Below are positions 1-8,550 of a DNA stretch of 64,000 nucleotides, one piece after another. The position numbers were made by a program, and so were the translations under genes. This stretch comes from Curvibacter sp. AEP1-3 (GTDB taxonomy: Bacteria > Pseudomonadota > Gammaproteobacteria > Burkholderiales > Burkholderiaceae_C): positions 4,167,674 to 4,231,673 of the forward strand of contig NZ_CP015698.1 in assembly GCF_002163715.1 (NCBI RefSeq), written 5' to 3'. The notes beneath the pieces are model-generated. The model was given only the letters and a program-made list of their open reading frames with translations, was not told where the DNA came from and ran no database searches. Numbering within the stretch: position 1 is the first letter of the stretch; each line of letters opens with the position of its first letter.

Positions 1-2
1 GC

Positions 3-2096
3 AAGGCGCTGGACTGGTTGCCCACCGGCCGCACGCTGCTGACTATCAAGACCGACTGCGACCTCACGGGTTGGGTTGATGGCTTGCCTGCTATGGATTC
101 GATAGCTGCTGGCGCACAGGATACGGGCGCTCTGCGTGCTTTTTATGAGAAATACGGCTTCAAGGGGCTGGCGAAGTCCGTAGGTGGCGCTGAAACTTCG
201 GCTGCCGCTCCTGCGCCCTCTGCGCGCACAGCCGAGCCGGGCTTGTTTGATGAGCCAGCCGGTGAAGCGGCTGCGCCTGCATCGCGCGTGAGCACGGTGG
301 AATACGAAACCATCTTTTCTTTCGAGGCACTGGACGCCCTGATAGAGCGCATTCAAGCGGCCCCGCTGACTGCTTTGGATACCGAGACCACCTCGCTGGA
401 TGAAATGCGTGCCGAGATCGTCGGTATCAGTTTCAGCACCGAGCCGGGCAAAGGCGCTTACATCCCGGTGGCGCACCGTTACCCCGGCGCGCCTGAGCAG
501 TTGGACCGCGACGTGGTGCTGGCCAAGCTCAAGCCTTGGCTGGAGAACCCGCAAGCCTTAAAGCTGGGTCAGCACATCAAGTACGACCGCCATGTGTTTG
601 CCAACCATGGCATCGAAGTGCAGGGCTACGCCCACGACACCATGCTGCAGAGCTATGTGCTCGAAGCCGACAAGCCACACGGCTTGGCGAGCCTCGCCGA
701 GCGCCACCTGGGGCGCAGCGGCATCAGCTTTGAAGACCTCTGCGGCAAAGGTGTGAACCAGATCAGCTTTGACCAAGTGGACATTGTCAAAGCTGCCGAA
801 TACGCCTGTGAAGACTCCGACCAGACGCTGGATGTGCATTTGACACTCTGGCCGCAGATCGAGGCCAACGACAAGCTGAAGTTCATTTACGAGCTGGAGA
901 TCGCCAGCAGCGAAGCGCTGTACCGCATTGAGCGTAATGGGGTACTTATCGACGCACCCACGCTGGCGGCCCAAAGCCACGAACTGGGCCAGCGCATCCT
1001 GCAACTGGAAACCGAGGCCTATGAAATTGCCGGCCAGCCTTTCAACTTGAGCAGCCCCAAGCAGCTGGGCGAAATCTTCTTTGACAAGTTGGGCATGCCG
1101 GTGGTGAAGAAAACCGCCACCGGTGCGCGCAGTACCGATGAAGAAGTCCTGGAAAAACTGGCGGAAGACTATCCGCTACCGGCCAAGCTGCTGGAGCACC
1201 GCGGCCTTGCCAAGCTCAAGGGCACTTACACCGACAAGTTGGCGCAGCTGGCACTGCCCCGCACCGGCCGTGTGCACACGCACTACGCGCAAGCCGTGGC
1301 GGTGACCGGGCGCTTGAGCAGCAACGACCCCAACTTGCAGAACATTCCGATCCGCACCGCGGTGGGCCGCCGTGTACGTGAAGCCTTTGTGGCTGCGCCC
1401 GGTTGCGTGATTGCCAGTGCTGATTACAGCCAGATTGAACTGCGCATCATGGCGCACATCAGTGACGACCCGGCGCTTTTGCGCGCCTTCCATGACGGAC
1501 TGGACGTGCACCGTGCCACGGCGGCCGAGGTTTTTGGCGTGCCAGTGGACCAGGTGAGCAGCGAGCAGCGCCGCTATGCCAAGGTGATTAACTTCGGGCT
1601 GATTTATGGCATGAGCGCCTTCGGCTTGGCGCGCAATTTGGGTATCGACAACACAGCTGCCAAAAACTACATCCAGCGCTACTTTGAGCGCTACCCCGGT
1701 GTGAAGGCCTACATGGAGTCCACCCGCGAACTGGCCAAGCGCCAGGGTTATGTGGAAACCGTGTTCGGCCGCCGGCTGCAACTCGCGGGTATCAAGAACG
1801 CGAAGGGCGCGCAGCTGGCGGGGCTGGAGCGTGCGGCCATCAACGCACCGATGCAGGGCACCGCGGCAGATTTGATCAAGTTGAGCATGATCAAAGTGCA
1901 GCAGGTACTGGATGCGCAGAATAAGTCCACCAAGATGATCATGCAGGTACATGACGAACTGGTCTTTGAGGTTCCGCAAGACGAGGTGGATTGGGTGCGA
2001 ACCGAGATCCCAAGCCTAATGGCCGGCGTCGCAGAGCTCAAGGTACCTTTGTTGGCGGAAGTAGGGGTAGGTCCTAATTGGGACAAGGCCCATTAA
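3..2096 (+). CDS. polA: DNA polymerase I, 5'-truncated by window edge
   Basis: Repair and Okazaki-fragment polymerase. The reading frame is open from base 3 (KALDWLPTGRTL), so the true start and most of the 5'-3' exonuclease domain lie upstream. The 3'-5' exonuclease domain carries DTET, KYDRHV, HDTML and YACEDSDQ, so proofreading looks intact. The polymerase domain carries DYSQIELR, the O-helix RRYAKVINFGLIYG and QVHDELVFEV. The linker between the exonuclease domains (bases 90-133) is encoded by a sequence resembling the dispersed repeat found elsewhere in the window. The family assignment is certain; only the N-terminal part is missing. Confidence 0.97.
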   Translation, partial: KALDWLPTGRTLLTIKTDCDLTGWVDGLPAMDSIAAGAQDTGALRAFYEKYGFKGLAKSVGGAETSAAAPAPSARTAEPGLFDEPAGEAAAPASRVSTVEYETIFSFEALDALIERIQAAPLTALDTETTSLDEMRAEIVGISFSTEPGKGAYIPVAHRYPGAPEQLDRDVVLAKLKPWLENPQALKLGQHIKYDRHVFANHGIEVQGYAHDTMLQSYVLEADKPHGLASLAERHLGRSGISFEDLCGKGVNQISFDQVDIVKAAEYACEDSDQTLDVHLTLWPQIEANDKLKFIYELEIASSEALYRIERNGVLIDAPTLAAQSHELGQRILQLETEAYEIAGQPFNLSSPKQLGEIFFDKLGMPVVKKTATGARSTDEEVLEKLAEDYPLPAKLLEHRGLAKLKGTYTDKLAQLALPRTGRVHTHYAQAVAVTGRLSSNDPNLQNIPIRTAVGRRVREAFVAAPGCVIASADYSQIELRIMAHISDDPALLRAFHDGLDVHRATAAEVFGVPVDQVSSEQRRYAKVINFGLIYGMSAFGLARNLGIDNTAAKNYIQRYFERYPGVKAYMESTRELAKRQGYVETVFGRRLQLAGIKNAKGAQLAGLERAAINAPMQGTAADLIKLSMIKVQQVLDAQNKSTKMIMQVHDELVFEVPQDEVDWVRTEIPSLMAGVAELKVPLLAEVGVGPNWDKAH
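90..133 (-). repeat. intragenic copy of the dispersed 42-55 bp element (in polA)
   Basis: Read on the minus strand, this stretch matches the intergenic repeats best over TGTGCGC-AGCAGCTATC, then ATAGC. About 27 of 44 positions agree with a consensus I made by eye, and the right half is nearly exact. It encodes AMDSIAAGAQDTGAL in the linker before the 3'-5' exonuclease domain, where length can vary freely. It could be an exapted copy or a chance match. Confidence 0.5.
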
Positions 2097-2136
2097 CGCC
2101 GAGTATGGCTGGGAACACACTTTTGTTTAAAATTTG

Positions 2137-2164
2137 TTGAAAGTGTGAAAATTTTGTGGATAAT
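2137..2164 (+). promoter_or_regulatory. candidate sigma-70 promoter for the chemoreceptor gene
   Basis: TTGAAA (2137-2142) and GATAAT (2159-2164) are separated by 16 bp in the AT-rich spacer between polA and the chemoreceptor gene, about 30 bp before its ATG. The spacing and hexamers fit a housekeeping promoter; there is no direct evidence of activity. Confidence 0.5.
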
Positions 2165-2193
2165 TGAGCTAATTAATTAAACAGGGGCGTCGT

Positions 2194-3993
2194 ATGGGAC
2201 TCAGCGGAATCAAAATCGCGACCAAGCTCTGGTCTTTCATCGTGTTGATCATCGTGGCCATTTGTATGGTCGCCGTGATCGGGCTCATGCGCAGTTCTGC
2301 GATTTTGAGTGAAGGTCGCCAAAAGCAGGCCATAGCGCAGGATTTGGTGCAAATCGCTACGGAGTGGAACGGTTTGACCTCCACGAACTCGGCTCGCAAT
2401 ACGGCCATTCTTTTGAGTTCCGGCAATGCGTTGAATGACGCATTCAAGGATGTGGTGACGGCCACTTCCAACCAGATCACGGAACTGCAAACCAAGATCG
2501 AGGGCATGGCCCAGACCGAGGAAGACAAAGCCCAGCTGAAGAAAGTGGCAGACGCACGCAAGTTGGTTCTATCTTCTCGCGGCAAGGCACGTGACCTTAA
2601 GAAAGCCGGGCAGGATGCAGAAGCCATGCAGGCCTTCACCACCGAGTACGAACCCGCCTTGAAGGTGTATTTGGCTGAGCAGCAGCGATTCATTGAACTT
2701 CAAAAAGAACAGACGGCAAAGTTGCAGGTGGAAATCGAGGCCAAGCGGGCGACCAATACCACTGGCATTCTGGTGAGTCTGGCCGTGATCGTGGCAGCCA
2801 TCTTTGCAGGTACGACTTGGCTGGTGCGTTCCATCCGCGAGCCTCTCAATATGGCCAATGACCTGGCTGCGCGCATCGCTGAGGGCGATCTGACACATTC
2901 GGTGCATTCCGACCGCACTGACGAATTCGGTCAGCTGTTGCATTCCCTGGAAGCGATGAACATTTCCCTCGGACGCATGGTGTCCGAGATCCGTGGTGGT
3001 ACCGACAGCATTGCGATTGCCAGTGCTGAAATTGCCACCGGCAACAACGACTTGGCGCAGCGCACCGAACAGACTTCCGGCAACCTGCAGGCCACGGCCT
3101 CCAGCATGGACGGCATTACCCAGATGGTGCAGCACAGCACTGACAGCGCCCGCCAGGCCAGTGGCTTGGCGGCCAGTGCCTCCAGCGTCGCCCAGCGCGG
3201 TGGCGAGGTGGTGAGCCAGGTGGTGCACACCATGCAAGAGATTGATGCCAGTAGCAAAAAGATCTCCGACATCATCAGCGTGATTGACGGCATTGCATTC
3301 CAGACCAACATCCTGGCGCTGAACGCGGCGGTGGAAGCGGCCCGCGCGGGTGAGCAAGGCCGCGGCTTCGCGGTGGTGGCGTCTGAAGTGCGCTCTCTGG
3401 CAGGCCGAAGTGCTGAAGCTGCAAAAGAAATCAAGGCCTTGATTAACACCTCGGTGGAAAAAGTGGAGTCCGGCACCCAGCTCGTGACAGACGCTGGCTC
3501 CACCATGGAAGAGATCGTGCAATCAGTGCGCCGCGTAGCGGATGTGATCGGTGAAATCACCTCGGCCGCCAACGAGCAGAGCAGTGGTATCGCCGGCGTG
3601 AACCAGGCTATTGGCAATCTCGACCAGATGACCCAGCAAAACGCTGCGCTGGTGGAAGAGAGTGCGGCAGCGGCGGAAAGCCTGCGCGAACAAGCAGATC
3701 GCATGAAACAAGCCGTGGCCGTTTTCAAGGTCTCGGGTAACCAGGGCGGCACACCACTGGCCTCGGTGCCCGTGCGTTCCGGCAAATCCAGCCCGACATT
3801 CAAGGGGCCTGAGCGCCGCAGTGGTCAGGCTTCAGGCCCTCAGGCTCGCGCCTCTACCGCAAAAGCATCTGCGCCCAAGCCATCGGCTCCCAAGCCTGCT
3901 CCGGCACCCGTTCCAAGCTTGCAAAAACCTGTCGCCACCGCCTCAAACCGCACTGTTCCGGCCGGTGGAGACGACGATTGGGAAACGTTCTAA
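2194..3993 (+). CDS. methyl-accepting chemotaxis protein
   Basis: Transmembrane chemoreceptor of 599 aa that signals to CheA/CheW. TM1 spans about residues 10-32, a roughly 155-residue periplasmic domain of four-helix-bundle size follows, and TM2 spans about 191-211. HAMP is at about 212-265 and the signalling domain runs to about 535, with the tip [21 protein letters not shown] Pro/Ala/Ser-rich linker then leads to the C-terminal pentapeptide DWETF, which resembles the CheR/CheB tether NWETF. The receptor should therefore recruit adaptation enzymes. The ligand cannot be read from the sequence. A single-gene unit with its own promoter is likely. Confidence 0.95.
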   Translation: MGLSGIKIATKLWSFIVLIIVAICMVAVIGLMRSSAILSEGRQKQAIAQDLVQIATEWNGLTSTNSARNTAILLSSGNALNDAFKDVVTATSNQITELQTKIEGMAQTEEDKAQLKKVADARKLVLSSRGKARDLKKAGQDAEAMQAFTTEYEPALKVYLAEQQRFIELQKEQTAKLQVEIEAKRATNTTGILVSLAVIVAAIFAGTTWLVRSIREPLNMANDLAARIAEGDLTHSVHSDRTDEFGQLLHSLEAMNISLGRMVSEIRGGTDSIAIASAEIATGNNDLAQRTEQTSGNLQATASSMDGITQMVQHSTDSARQASGLAASASSVAQRGGEVVSQVVHTMQEIDASSKKISDIISVIDGIAFQTNILALNAAVEAARAGEQGRGFAVVASEVRSLAGRSAEAAKEIKALINTSVEKVESGTQLVTDAGSTMEEIVQSVRRVADVIGEITSAANEQSSGIAGVNQAIGNLDQMTQQNAALVEESAAAAESLREQADRMKQAVAVFKVSGNQGGTPLASVPVRSGKSSPTFKGPERRSGQASGPQARASTAKASAPKPSAPKPAPAPVPSLQKPVATASNRTVPAGGDDDWETF

Positions 3994-4082
3994 TAGTGGT
4001 CGCCTTGGTTTTCCTGTAGTCTGCGTGTTGCCTCGCAAGTGCCTACACTTGCGATTGGTTTTCTTAAAACATGGAGACACGC

Positions 4083-4991
4083 ATGCTGGAAAATTTAAAG
4101 AATGAATTGGATTCCCTGCGCCCCGGTCGCAGCACGGAAGCTGGTGCCACACGCCGCACCGCCCTGAAGGCCGCGCTCGGCGTGGGCTACGCAGCCACTG
4201 CGATGCCCATCATGGCGCAGACTGCGATCAAGACATCCGCCGATGGCCTCATCTCCGGTGAGCAGATTTACGACGTGGACGGCTACACCGTTCCTTTCTA
4301 CTACGCAGCACCCGCTGGCGGCACCGATCTGCCAGTGATCCTGGTGGTTCAGGAAATCTTCGGCGTGCACGAGTACATCGCTGACACCTGCCGCCGTTTT
4401 GCAAAAGCCGGTTACCTGGCCATCGCCCCAGACTTGTATTCCCGCCAAGGCGATGCTTCCAAGTACACCGATATCGGCAAGTTGCTGGCAGAAGTCGTCT
4501 CCAAGGTGCCGGATGAGCAGGTCATGGCTGATCTGGATGGCGCCCTGGTTTGGGCCGCCGACAACGGTGGCGACCTCAAGAAGCTGGCGATCACAGGCTT
4601 CTGCTGGGGTGGACGTATCACCTGGCTCTACGCTGCGCACAATAAAGACGTGAAGGCCGGAGTGGCATGGTACGGGCGTTTGGTGGGCACCCTCTCCGAG
4701 CTCACCCCCAAGAACCCTGTCGACATTGCCGGCTCTTTGAACGCACCGGTTTTGGGTCTGTATGGCGGCAAAGATAACGGCATTCCGTTGGACACCGTGA
4801 ACGAAATGAAGAAGGCCTTGGCTGCAGCCGGCAAAAAAGGCAACAAGGCTGCCAAGGCGTCGCAGTTCGTGGTGTACCCCGATGCAGGCCACGCCTTCCA
4901 TGCCGACTACCGCCCCAGCTATCGCGAAAAAGAAGCCGCTGACGGCTTCAAGCGCGCATTGGCCTGGTTCAAAGCAAAGGGCGTTGTTTGA
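4083..4991 (+). CDS. dienelactone hydrolase family protein, Tat-exported
   Basis: Alpha/beta-hydrolase of about 302 aa. I place the start at the second ATG (MLENLKNEL), because GGAG lies 6 bases upstream of it and nothing comparable precedes the ATG at 4071. The N-terminus holds a twin-arginine signal (TRRTALKA, then a hydrophobic stretch ending PIMAQ), which implies export of a folded enzyme. The nucleophile motif is GFCWGG (Cys), and the His region is PDAGHAFHADYRPSY. The Cys-Asp-His triad is typical of the dienelactone hydrolase family (COG0412). The substrate is unknown. The stop overlaps the TTG start of the next gene. Confidence 0.88.
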   Translation: MLENLKNELDSLRPGRSTEAGATRRTALKAALGVGYAATAMPIMAQTAIKTSADGLISGEQIYDVDGYTVPFYYAAPAGGTDLPVILVVQEIFGVHEYIADTCRRFAKAGYLAIAPDLYSRQGDASKYTDIGKLLAEVVSKVPDEQVMADLDGALVWAADNGGDLKKLAITGFCWGGRITWLYAAHNKDVKAGVAWYGRLVGTLSELTPKNPVDIAGSLNAPVLGLYGGKDNGIPLDTVNEMKKALAAAGKKGNKAAKASQFVVYPDAGHAFHADYRPSYREKEAADGFKRALAWFKAKGVV

Positions 4992-5812
4992 TTCTTCTGG
5001 CGATAGTGGCCGGCACAATCGTGGCCGGCATAGGGAGTGTGTGGCTGGCTGCGGCACTGAGTTTCGGTGCTTTGGCCCGCTACACCCAGCATATGTTGAG
5101 TCTGGCGGCGGGGGCCTTATTGGCTACCGCCTTCATGCATTTGCTGCCCGAAGCGTTTGAAAGCCAGGCCGGCGCGCATGATTTGTTTCTGGTGCTTCTG
5201 GTCGGGCTGGTCTTTTTCTTTCTCCTGGACAAAGCCGAGCTCTGGCACCACGGCCACGAGCACCACCACGGCCCTGCGGCGCATGGGCACGAGGCGCATG
5301 ACGATCACGGACATGCTCACCATGGCCACCATCACGGGCACAGCCATGGCGCGGACAAGCCCGCGGGCAGTTGGGCGGTGCTTACCGGCGACAGCGTGCA
5401 TTGCTTCGGAGACGGTGTGTTGATTGCCTCGGCCTTTGTGGCAGATTTGCGCTTGGGTGCTATTGCCGCCTTGGCGGTGCTGGCCCACGAAGTGCCGCAC
5501 CATATGGGCGACCTGATGGTCCTGCGGGCAGGCTCCAGCAACAAGAGGGCAGCCCTGATCAAGGTCACGCTGGCAGGTGCAGTGACCGCGTTGGGCGGTA
5601 TCACCGGTTACTGGCTGGTCGACCAGCTGCAAGACTACCTTCCATATTTCCTGGCGGTGGCGTCCAGCAGCTTCATTTATGTCGCGCTGGCGGACTTGAT
5701 TCCCCAGCTTCAAAAACGGCTCACCGCACGGGAAACTGCGGCACAAATTGCGTGGTTGGGTGTGGGCATCGGAATGGTCGCGCTCGTCAGCAGCATAGCG
5801 CACGCTCACTAA
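4988..5812 (+). CDS. ZIP family divalent metal transporter
   Basis: Integral membrane protein of 274 aa. The ZIP motifs are HCFGDG (TM4) and HEVPHHMGD (TM5). Between TM3 and TM4 lies a cytoplasmic loop very rich in histidine (residues about 86-122, including HGHEHHHG and HHGHHHGHSHG), typical of zinc-binding loops in this family. It begins with TTG, overlapping the stop of the hydrolase gene, so the two are probably co-transcribed. Zn2+ uptake is the likely role, although the metal and direction are inferred from the family only. Confidence 0.88.
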   Translation: MILLAIVAGTIVAGIGSVWLAAALSFGALARYTQHMLSLAAGALLATAFMHLLPEAFESQAGAHDLFLVLLVGLVFFFLLDKAELWHHGHEHHHGPAAHGHEAHDDHGHAHHGHHHGHSHGADKPAGSWAVLTGDSVHCFGDGVLIASAFVADLRLGAIAALAVLAHEVPHHMGDLMVLRAGSSNKRAALIKVTLAGAVTALGGITGYWLVDQLQDYLPYFLAVASSSFIYVALADLIPQLQKRLTARETAAQIAWLGVGIGMVALVSSIAHAH

Positions 5813-5826
5813 GTCCGTCCTGACCC

Positions 5827-6225
5827 ATGGACGCTCAGGCTGAGTTTGAGATGGAGTTCGCGGACTCCGAAATCCGCCAAACCCTTTGGCGTGGTGACGA
5901 TCTTCATGTGATCTTTTCAGCCGTTTCTGCGACCCGGCAGGTACCTGGCGATACGCCGGTAAACGGGTTCTTGCAGGGAGTGGAGCTGGTACTCCAGCGC
6001 TGTACGCCTGCTGCAACCACCACCTTGTTCGGGCGCGTGCGGGCTGGCAGTTTGCGCGTGCAGGGTCAATCGCCACAACTCCGAATGTCCGTGCCGTCCC
6101 GGTGGGAGATGCCACTTTCCTTGGAGCTTGAGCCCGCGCAATCCGGTGTGGTGGTGTTGCAGGCGCAAGCGATGGAGTGCCATTTGCAGACAGGGGGCGT
6201 TTTCCGCGAATCCTTGTTTTGCTGA
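5827..6225 (+). CDS. hypothetical protein, 132 aa
   Basis: I do not recognise a family. The protein is soluble, with no signal peptide or membrane helix, and alternates hydrophobic beta-like segments (DDLHVIFSAVSAT, GVELVLQR, MPLSLELEP, GVVVLQAQAMEC). It starts 14 bases after the ZIP gene stops and is probably translated from the same message. Codon use matches its neighbours. The frame is open over its whole length with nothing convincing opposite. Confidence 0.6.
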   Translation: MDAQAEFEMEFADSEIRQTLWRGDDLHVIFSAVSATRQVPGDTPVNGFLQGVELVLQRCTPAATTTLFGRVRAGSLRVQGQSPQLRMSVPSRWEMPLSLELEPAQSGVVVLQAQAMECHLQTGGVFRESLFC

Positions 6226-6254
6226 GCGAAAAACCCTGCTTGTCATCATAATTT

Positions 6255-6270
6255 AATCAAACGTTTGATT
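6255..6270. promoter_or_regulatory. palindromic operator AATCAAACGTTTGATT
   Basis: A perfect 16-bp palindrome 23 bases before the ATG of the TetR-family gene, in an AT-rich promoter region. Position and symmetry fit an autoregulatory operator for the downstream TetR repressor controlling the efflux operon. Confidence 0.7.
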
Positions 6271-6292
6271 TATATGCTTAGAATCGGCACCT

Positions 6293-7018
6293 ATGTCGAT
6301 TCCTTTGCCTGAGTCCGTTTCCGCCAAACCCACGCGCAGTGATGGGGTAGAAGCGCGCAACCGCCTGTTGGATGCTGCGTTGCAACTGTTTGCGGAGCAG
6401 GGTTTTGCCAAGACCTCCATCCGCGAAATTGCCCTAGCTGCGCAGGCCAATGTGGCGTCCATCAGCTACTACTTCGGTGACAAGGCCGGTCTGTACCGCG
6501 CCGTGTTTTCCGACCCACGCACCAATCCGCCTTTGCCCCCCGAAGCACTGGAGGGCACCGATGTGTCGCTGGAACAGGCGATCCGCGGTTTGTTGTCCAG
6601 CTTTTTGGAGCCGCTCAAGCAGGGCCATGTCACCCAGCAGCAGTACATGAAGCTCTGCTTTCGCGAAATGCTGGAGCCTACCGGCGCCTGGCAACAAGAG
6701 ATTGACACCAATATTGCCCCCGCCCACATGGCCCTGACCCGCGGGCTCTGCCGCCATGTCGGGCTCGCTGAAGCGGATGACGATATCCACCGGCTCGCCT
6801 TCACCATCAGTGGCCTGGGCGTCATGCTCCATGTGGGCAACGACCTGTACACCCAGATCCGCCCCGGCCTGGTGAATACGCCGCAGGCGCTGGATGCGTA
6901 TCTGGACCGTCTGGTGTCCTATGCCCTGGTGCTGGTGGACGCCGAAGCGCTGCGACGCCGCGCCAAAGCTCCGGCTCCCGCCCATTCCTCTGAATTCATC
7001 TCACTTCAAGCCCCATGA
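6293..7018 (+). CDS. TetR/AcrR family repressor, CerR-like C-terminal domain
   Basis: Transcription factor of 241 aa. The N-terminal HTH (residues about 20-65) reads ARNRLLDAALQLFAEQGF then SIREIALAAQANVASISYYF, typical of TetR proteins. The C-terminal ligand domain resembles the CerR/DUF1956 group. It is first in an operon: its stop overlaps the ATG of the outer-membrane factor gene (ATGA), and adaptor and pump genes follow. A 16-bp palindrome just upstream is its likely binding site. The inferred role is ligand-released repression of the RND efflux system; the inducer is unknown. Confidence 0.9.
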   Translation: MSIPLPESVSAKPTRSDGVEARNRLLDAALQLFAEQGFAKTSIREIALAAQANVASISYYFGDKAGLYRAVFSDPRTNPPLPPEALEGTDVSLEQAIRGLLSSFLEPLKQGHVTQQQYMKLCFREMLEPTGAWQQEIDTNIAPAHMALTRGLCRHVGLAEADDDIHRLAFTISGLGVMLHVGNDLYTQIRPGLVNTPQALDAYLDRLVSYALVLVDAEALRRRAKAPAPAHSSEFISLQAP

Positions 7019-8466
7019 ACCCCATGCATTTACGAACCCCCAAGCCTGCTTATGTGGCACTGGTGCTCACACTCATGTTGAGCGGATGTGCCATCGTCAT
7101 GCCACCCGCCAAAGTCGATGCTGCTCCTGCCTTGCAATGGCAGGCTCCTCTGCCCCACCAAGGGGCGGTAGGCTCGCTGGCCCAGTGGTGGCAGAAGCAG
7201 GGCGATCCGCTGTTGGTGGAACTGATCGATGCCGCACAAGCCGTCAGCCCCAATGTGGCCCAGGCACTGGCGAGGGTAGAGTCCGCCCGCGCGCAGCGCA
7301 CCACCGCCAATGCGGCTTTGCTGCCCAAGCTGGATGCGAGCGTCAGCGCCAGCCGTGGCGTGAGCCAGCCCGATGTGCCGGTGGCCACCACCCAATCGGT
7401 AGGTCTGCAAGCCAGCTGGGAGCTCGATCTGGTGGGCGCCAACCGCGCTGTCAGCAATGCGGCGGACGCGCAGTTTCAGGGTACGCAGGCCCAGTGGCAC
7501 GACGCCCGTGTGTCAGTCGCCGCCGAAGTGGCCACCACTTATTACAGCTACGCCACCTGCACCCAGTTGCTCGGTGTGGCGCGCAAAGACGCAGCATCCC
7601 GCCAAGAAACCGCACGTCTGACCGAGCTCAATGCCAAAGCCGGTTTTGCGGCACCTTCGGTAGCCGCCTTGGCCCGCGCCAGCGCTGCCGATGGCAGCAG
7701 CCGCGTGACCCAACAACAGGCTGCCTGCGACTTGGATGTGAAAGCCCTGGTGGCCCTGACGGGCTTGCCTGAGCAGGATCTCCGACAAAAACTGGCTGCA
7801 GCGCCCATGGAGCGTGCGCAAGCAGCTCCTGTTTCCATAGCAAGCGTGCCCGCACAAACCCTGACCCAACGTCCCGATGTGTTTGCCGCAGAGCGCGACG
7901 TGATCGTCGCCAGCGCCCAGGTGGGCAGTGCCAAAGCCCAGCGCTACCCGCGCCTGACCCTGAGCGGTTCGGTGGGTGCGCTGCGCTACAGCAGCATGGG
8001 GCGCGAGACGAATCTGGATACCTGGTCCTTTGGCCCCTTGGCTGTCACATTGCCACTGTTTGACGGCGGCCAGCGCAAGGCCAATGTGGTGTCTGCCGAG
8101 GCGGCCTATGCGCAAAGCGTGTCGGTCTACCGCGGCAAGGTGCGCCAGGCTGTGCGCGAAGTAGAAGAAGCACTGGTCAACCTGCAAAGCACCGATGCCC
8201 GCAAGCAGGATGCCGCTGTGGCCACCGCAGGCTATGCCGAGTCGCTCGCAGCCACCCAGGCCCGCTACGGCCAAGGCTTGGCCAGTTTGGTGGAGCTGGA
8301 AGACGCACGCCGCAATGCGTTGGCTGCGGAGTCTGCCCAGCTCTCGCTAGGGCTGGAGCGCAACCGCGCTTGGGTGTCGCTCTACCGCGCTTTGGGTGGC
8401 GGCTTCGAGCCAGACCGCCTAAACGCGGACATCACCTCAAGCGTCGCCGATCAGCCACGCCCCTAA
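7015..8466 (+). CDS. RND efflux outer-membrane lipoprotein, NodT/OprM type
   Basis: TolC-like channel of 483 aa. A lipoprotein signal with lipobox LSGC lies near residue 25, followed by the duplicated coiled-coil/beta-barrel arrangement of the NodT family (RVESARAQRTTANAALLPKLDAS in the first half, QRPDVFAAERDV and RYPRLTLSG in the second). The start overlaps the tetR stop; an alternative ATG lies 9 bases later. Residues about 262-276 (AAPMERAQAAPVSIA) are encoded by a strong copy of the dispersed repeat, in the variable linker between the two halves. It exports substrates together with the two following gene products. Confidence 0.92.
   Translation: MNPMHLRTPKPAYVALVLTLMLSGCAIVMPPAKVDAAPALQWQAPLPHQGAVGSLAQWWQKQGDPLLVELIDAAQAVSPNVAQALARVESARAQRTTANAALLPKLDASVSASRGVSQPDVPVATTQSVGLQASWELDLVGANRAVSNAADAQFQGTQAQWHDARVSVAAEVATTYYSYATCTQLLGVARKDAASRQETARLTELNAKAGFAAPSVAALARASAADGSSRVTQQQAACDLDVKALVALTGLPEQDLRQKLAAAPMERAQAAPVSIASVPAQTLTQRPDVFAAERDVIVASAQVGSAKAQRYPRLTLSGSVGALRYSSMGRETNLDTWSFGPLAVTLPLFDGGQRKANVVSAEAAYAQSVSVYRGKVRQAVREVEEALVNLQSTDARKQDAAVATAGYAESLAATQARYGQGLASLVELEDARRNALAAESAQLSLGLERNRAWVSLYRALGGGFEPDRLNADITSSVADQPRP
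7799..7842 (+). repeat. intragenic copy of the dispersed element (in nodT-type gene)
   Basis: Gap-free alignment by eye with the intergenic copy at 47264-47305 agrees at about 34 of 42 positions, including GTGCGC-AGCAGCTCCTGTTT and ATAGC. It is in frame with the channel gene and adds an Ala-rich linker ahead of QRPDV. This is the clearest intragenic copy. Confidence 0.8.
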
Positions 8467-8550
8467 CTCCCTCATAAGTCGCGCACAACTCCCGCATACC
8501 TCCCGCACCATTCCCCGAATTTTTGTTGTCACCTCTTTGAGAGCAAAGCC

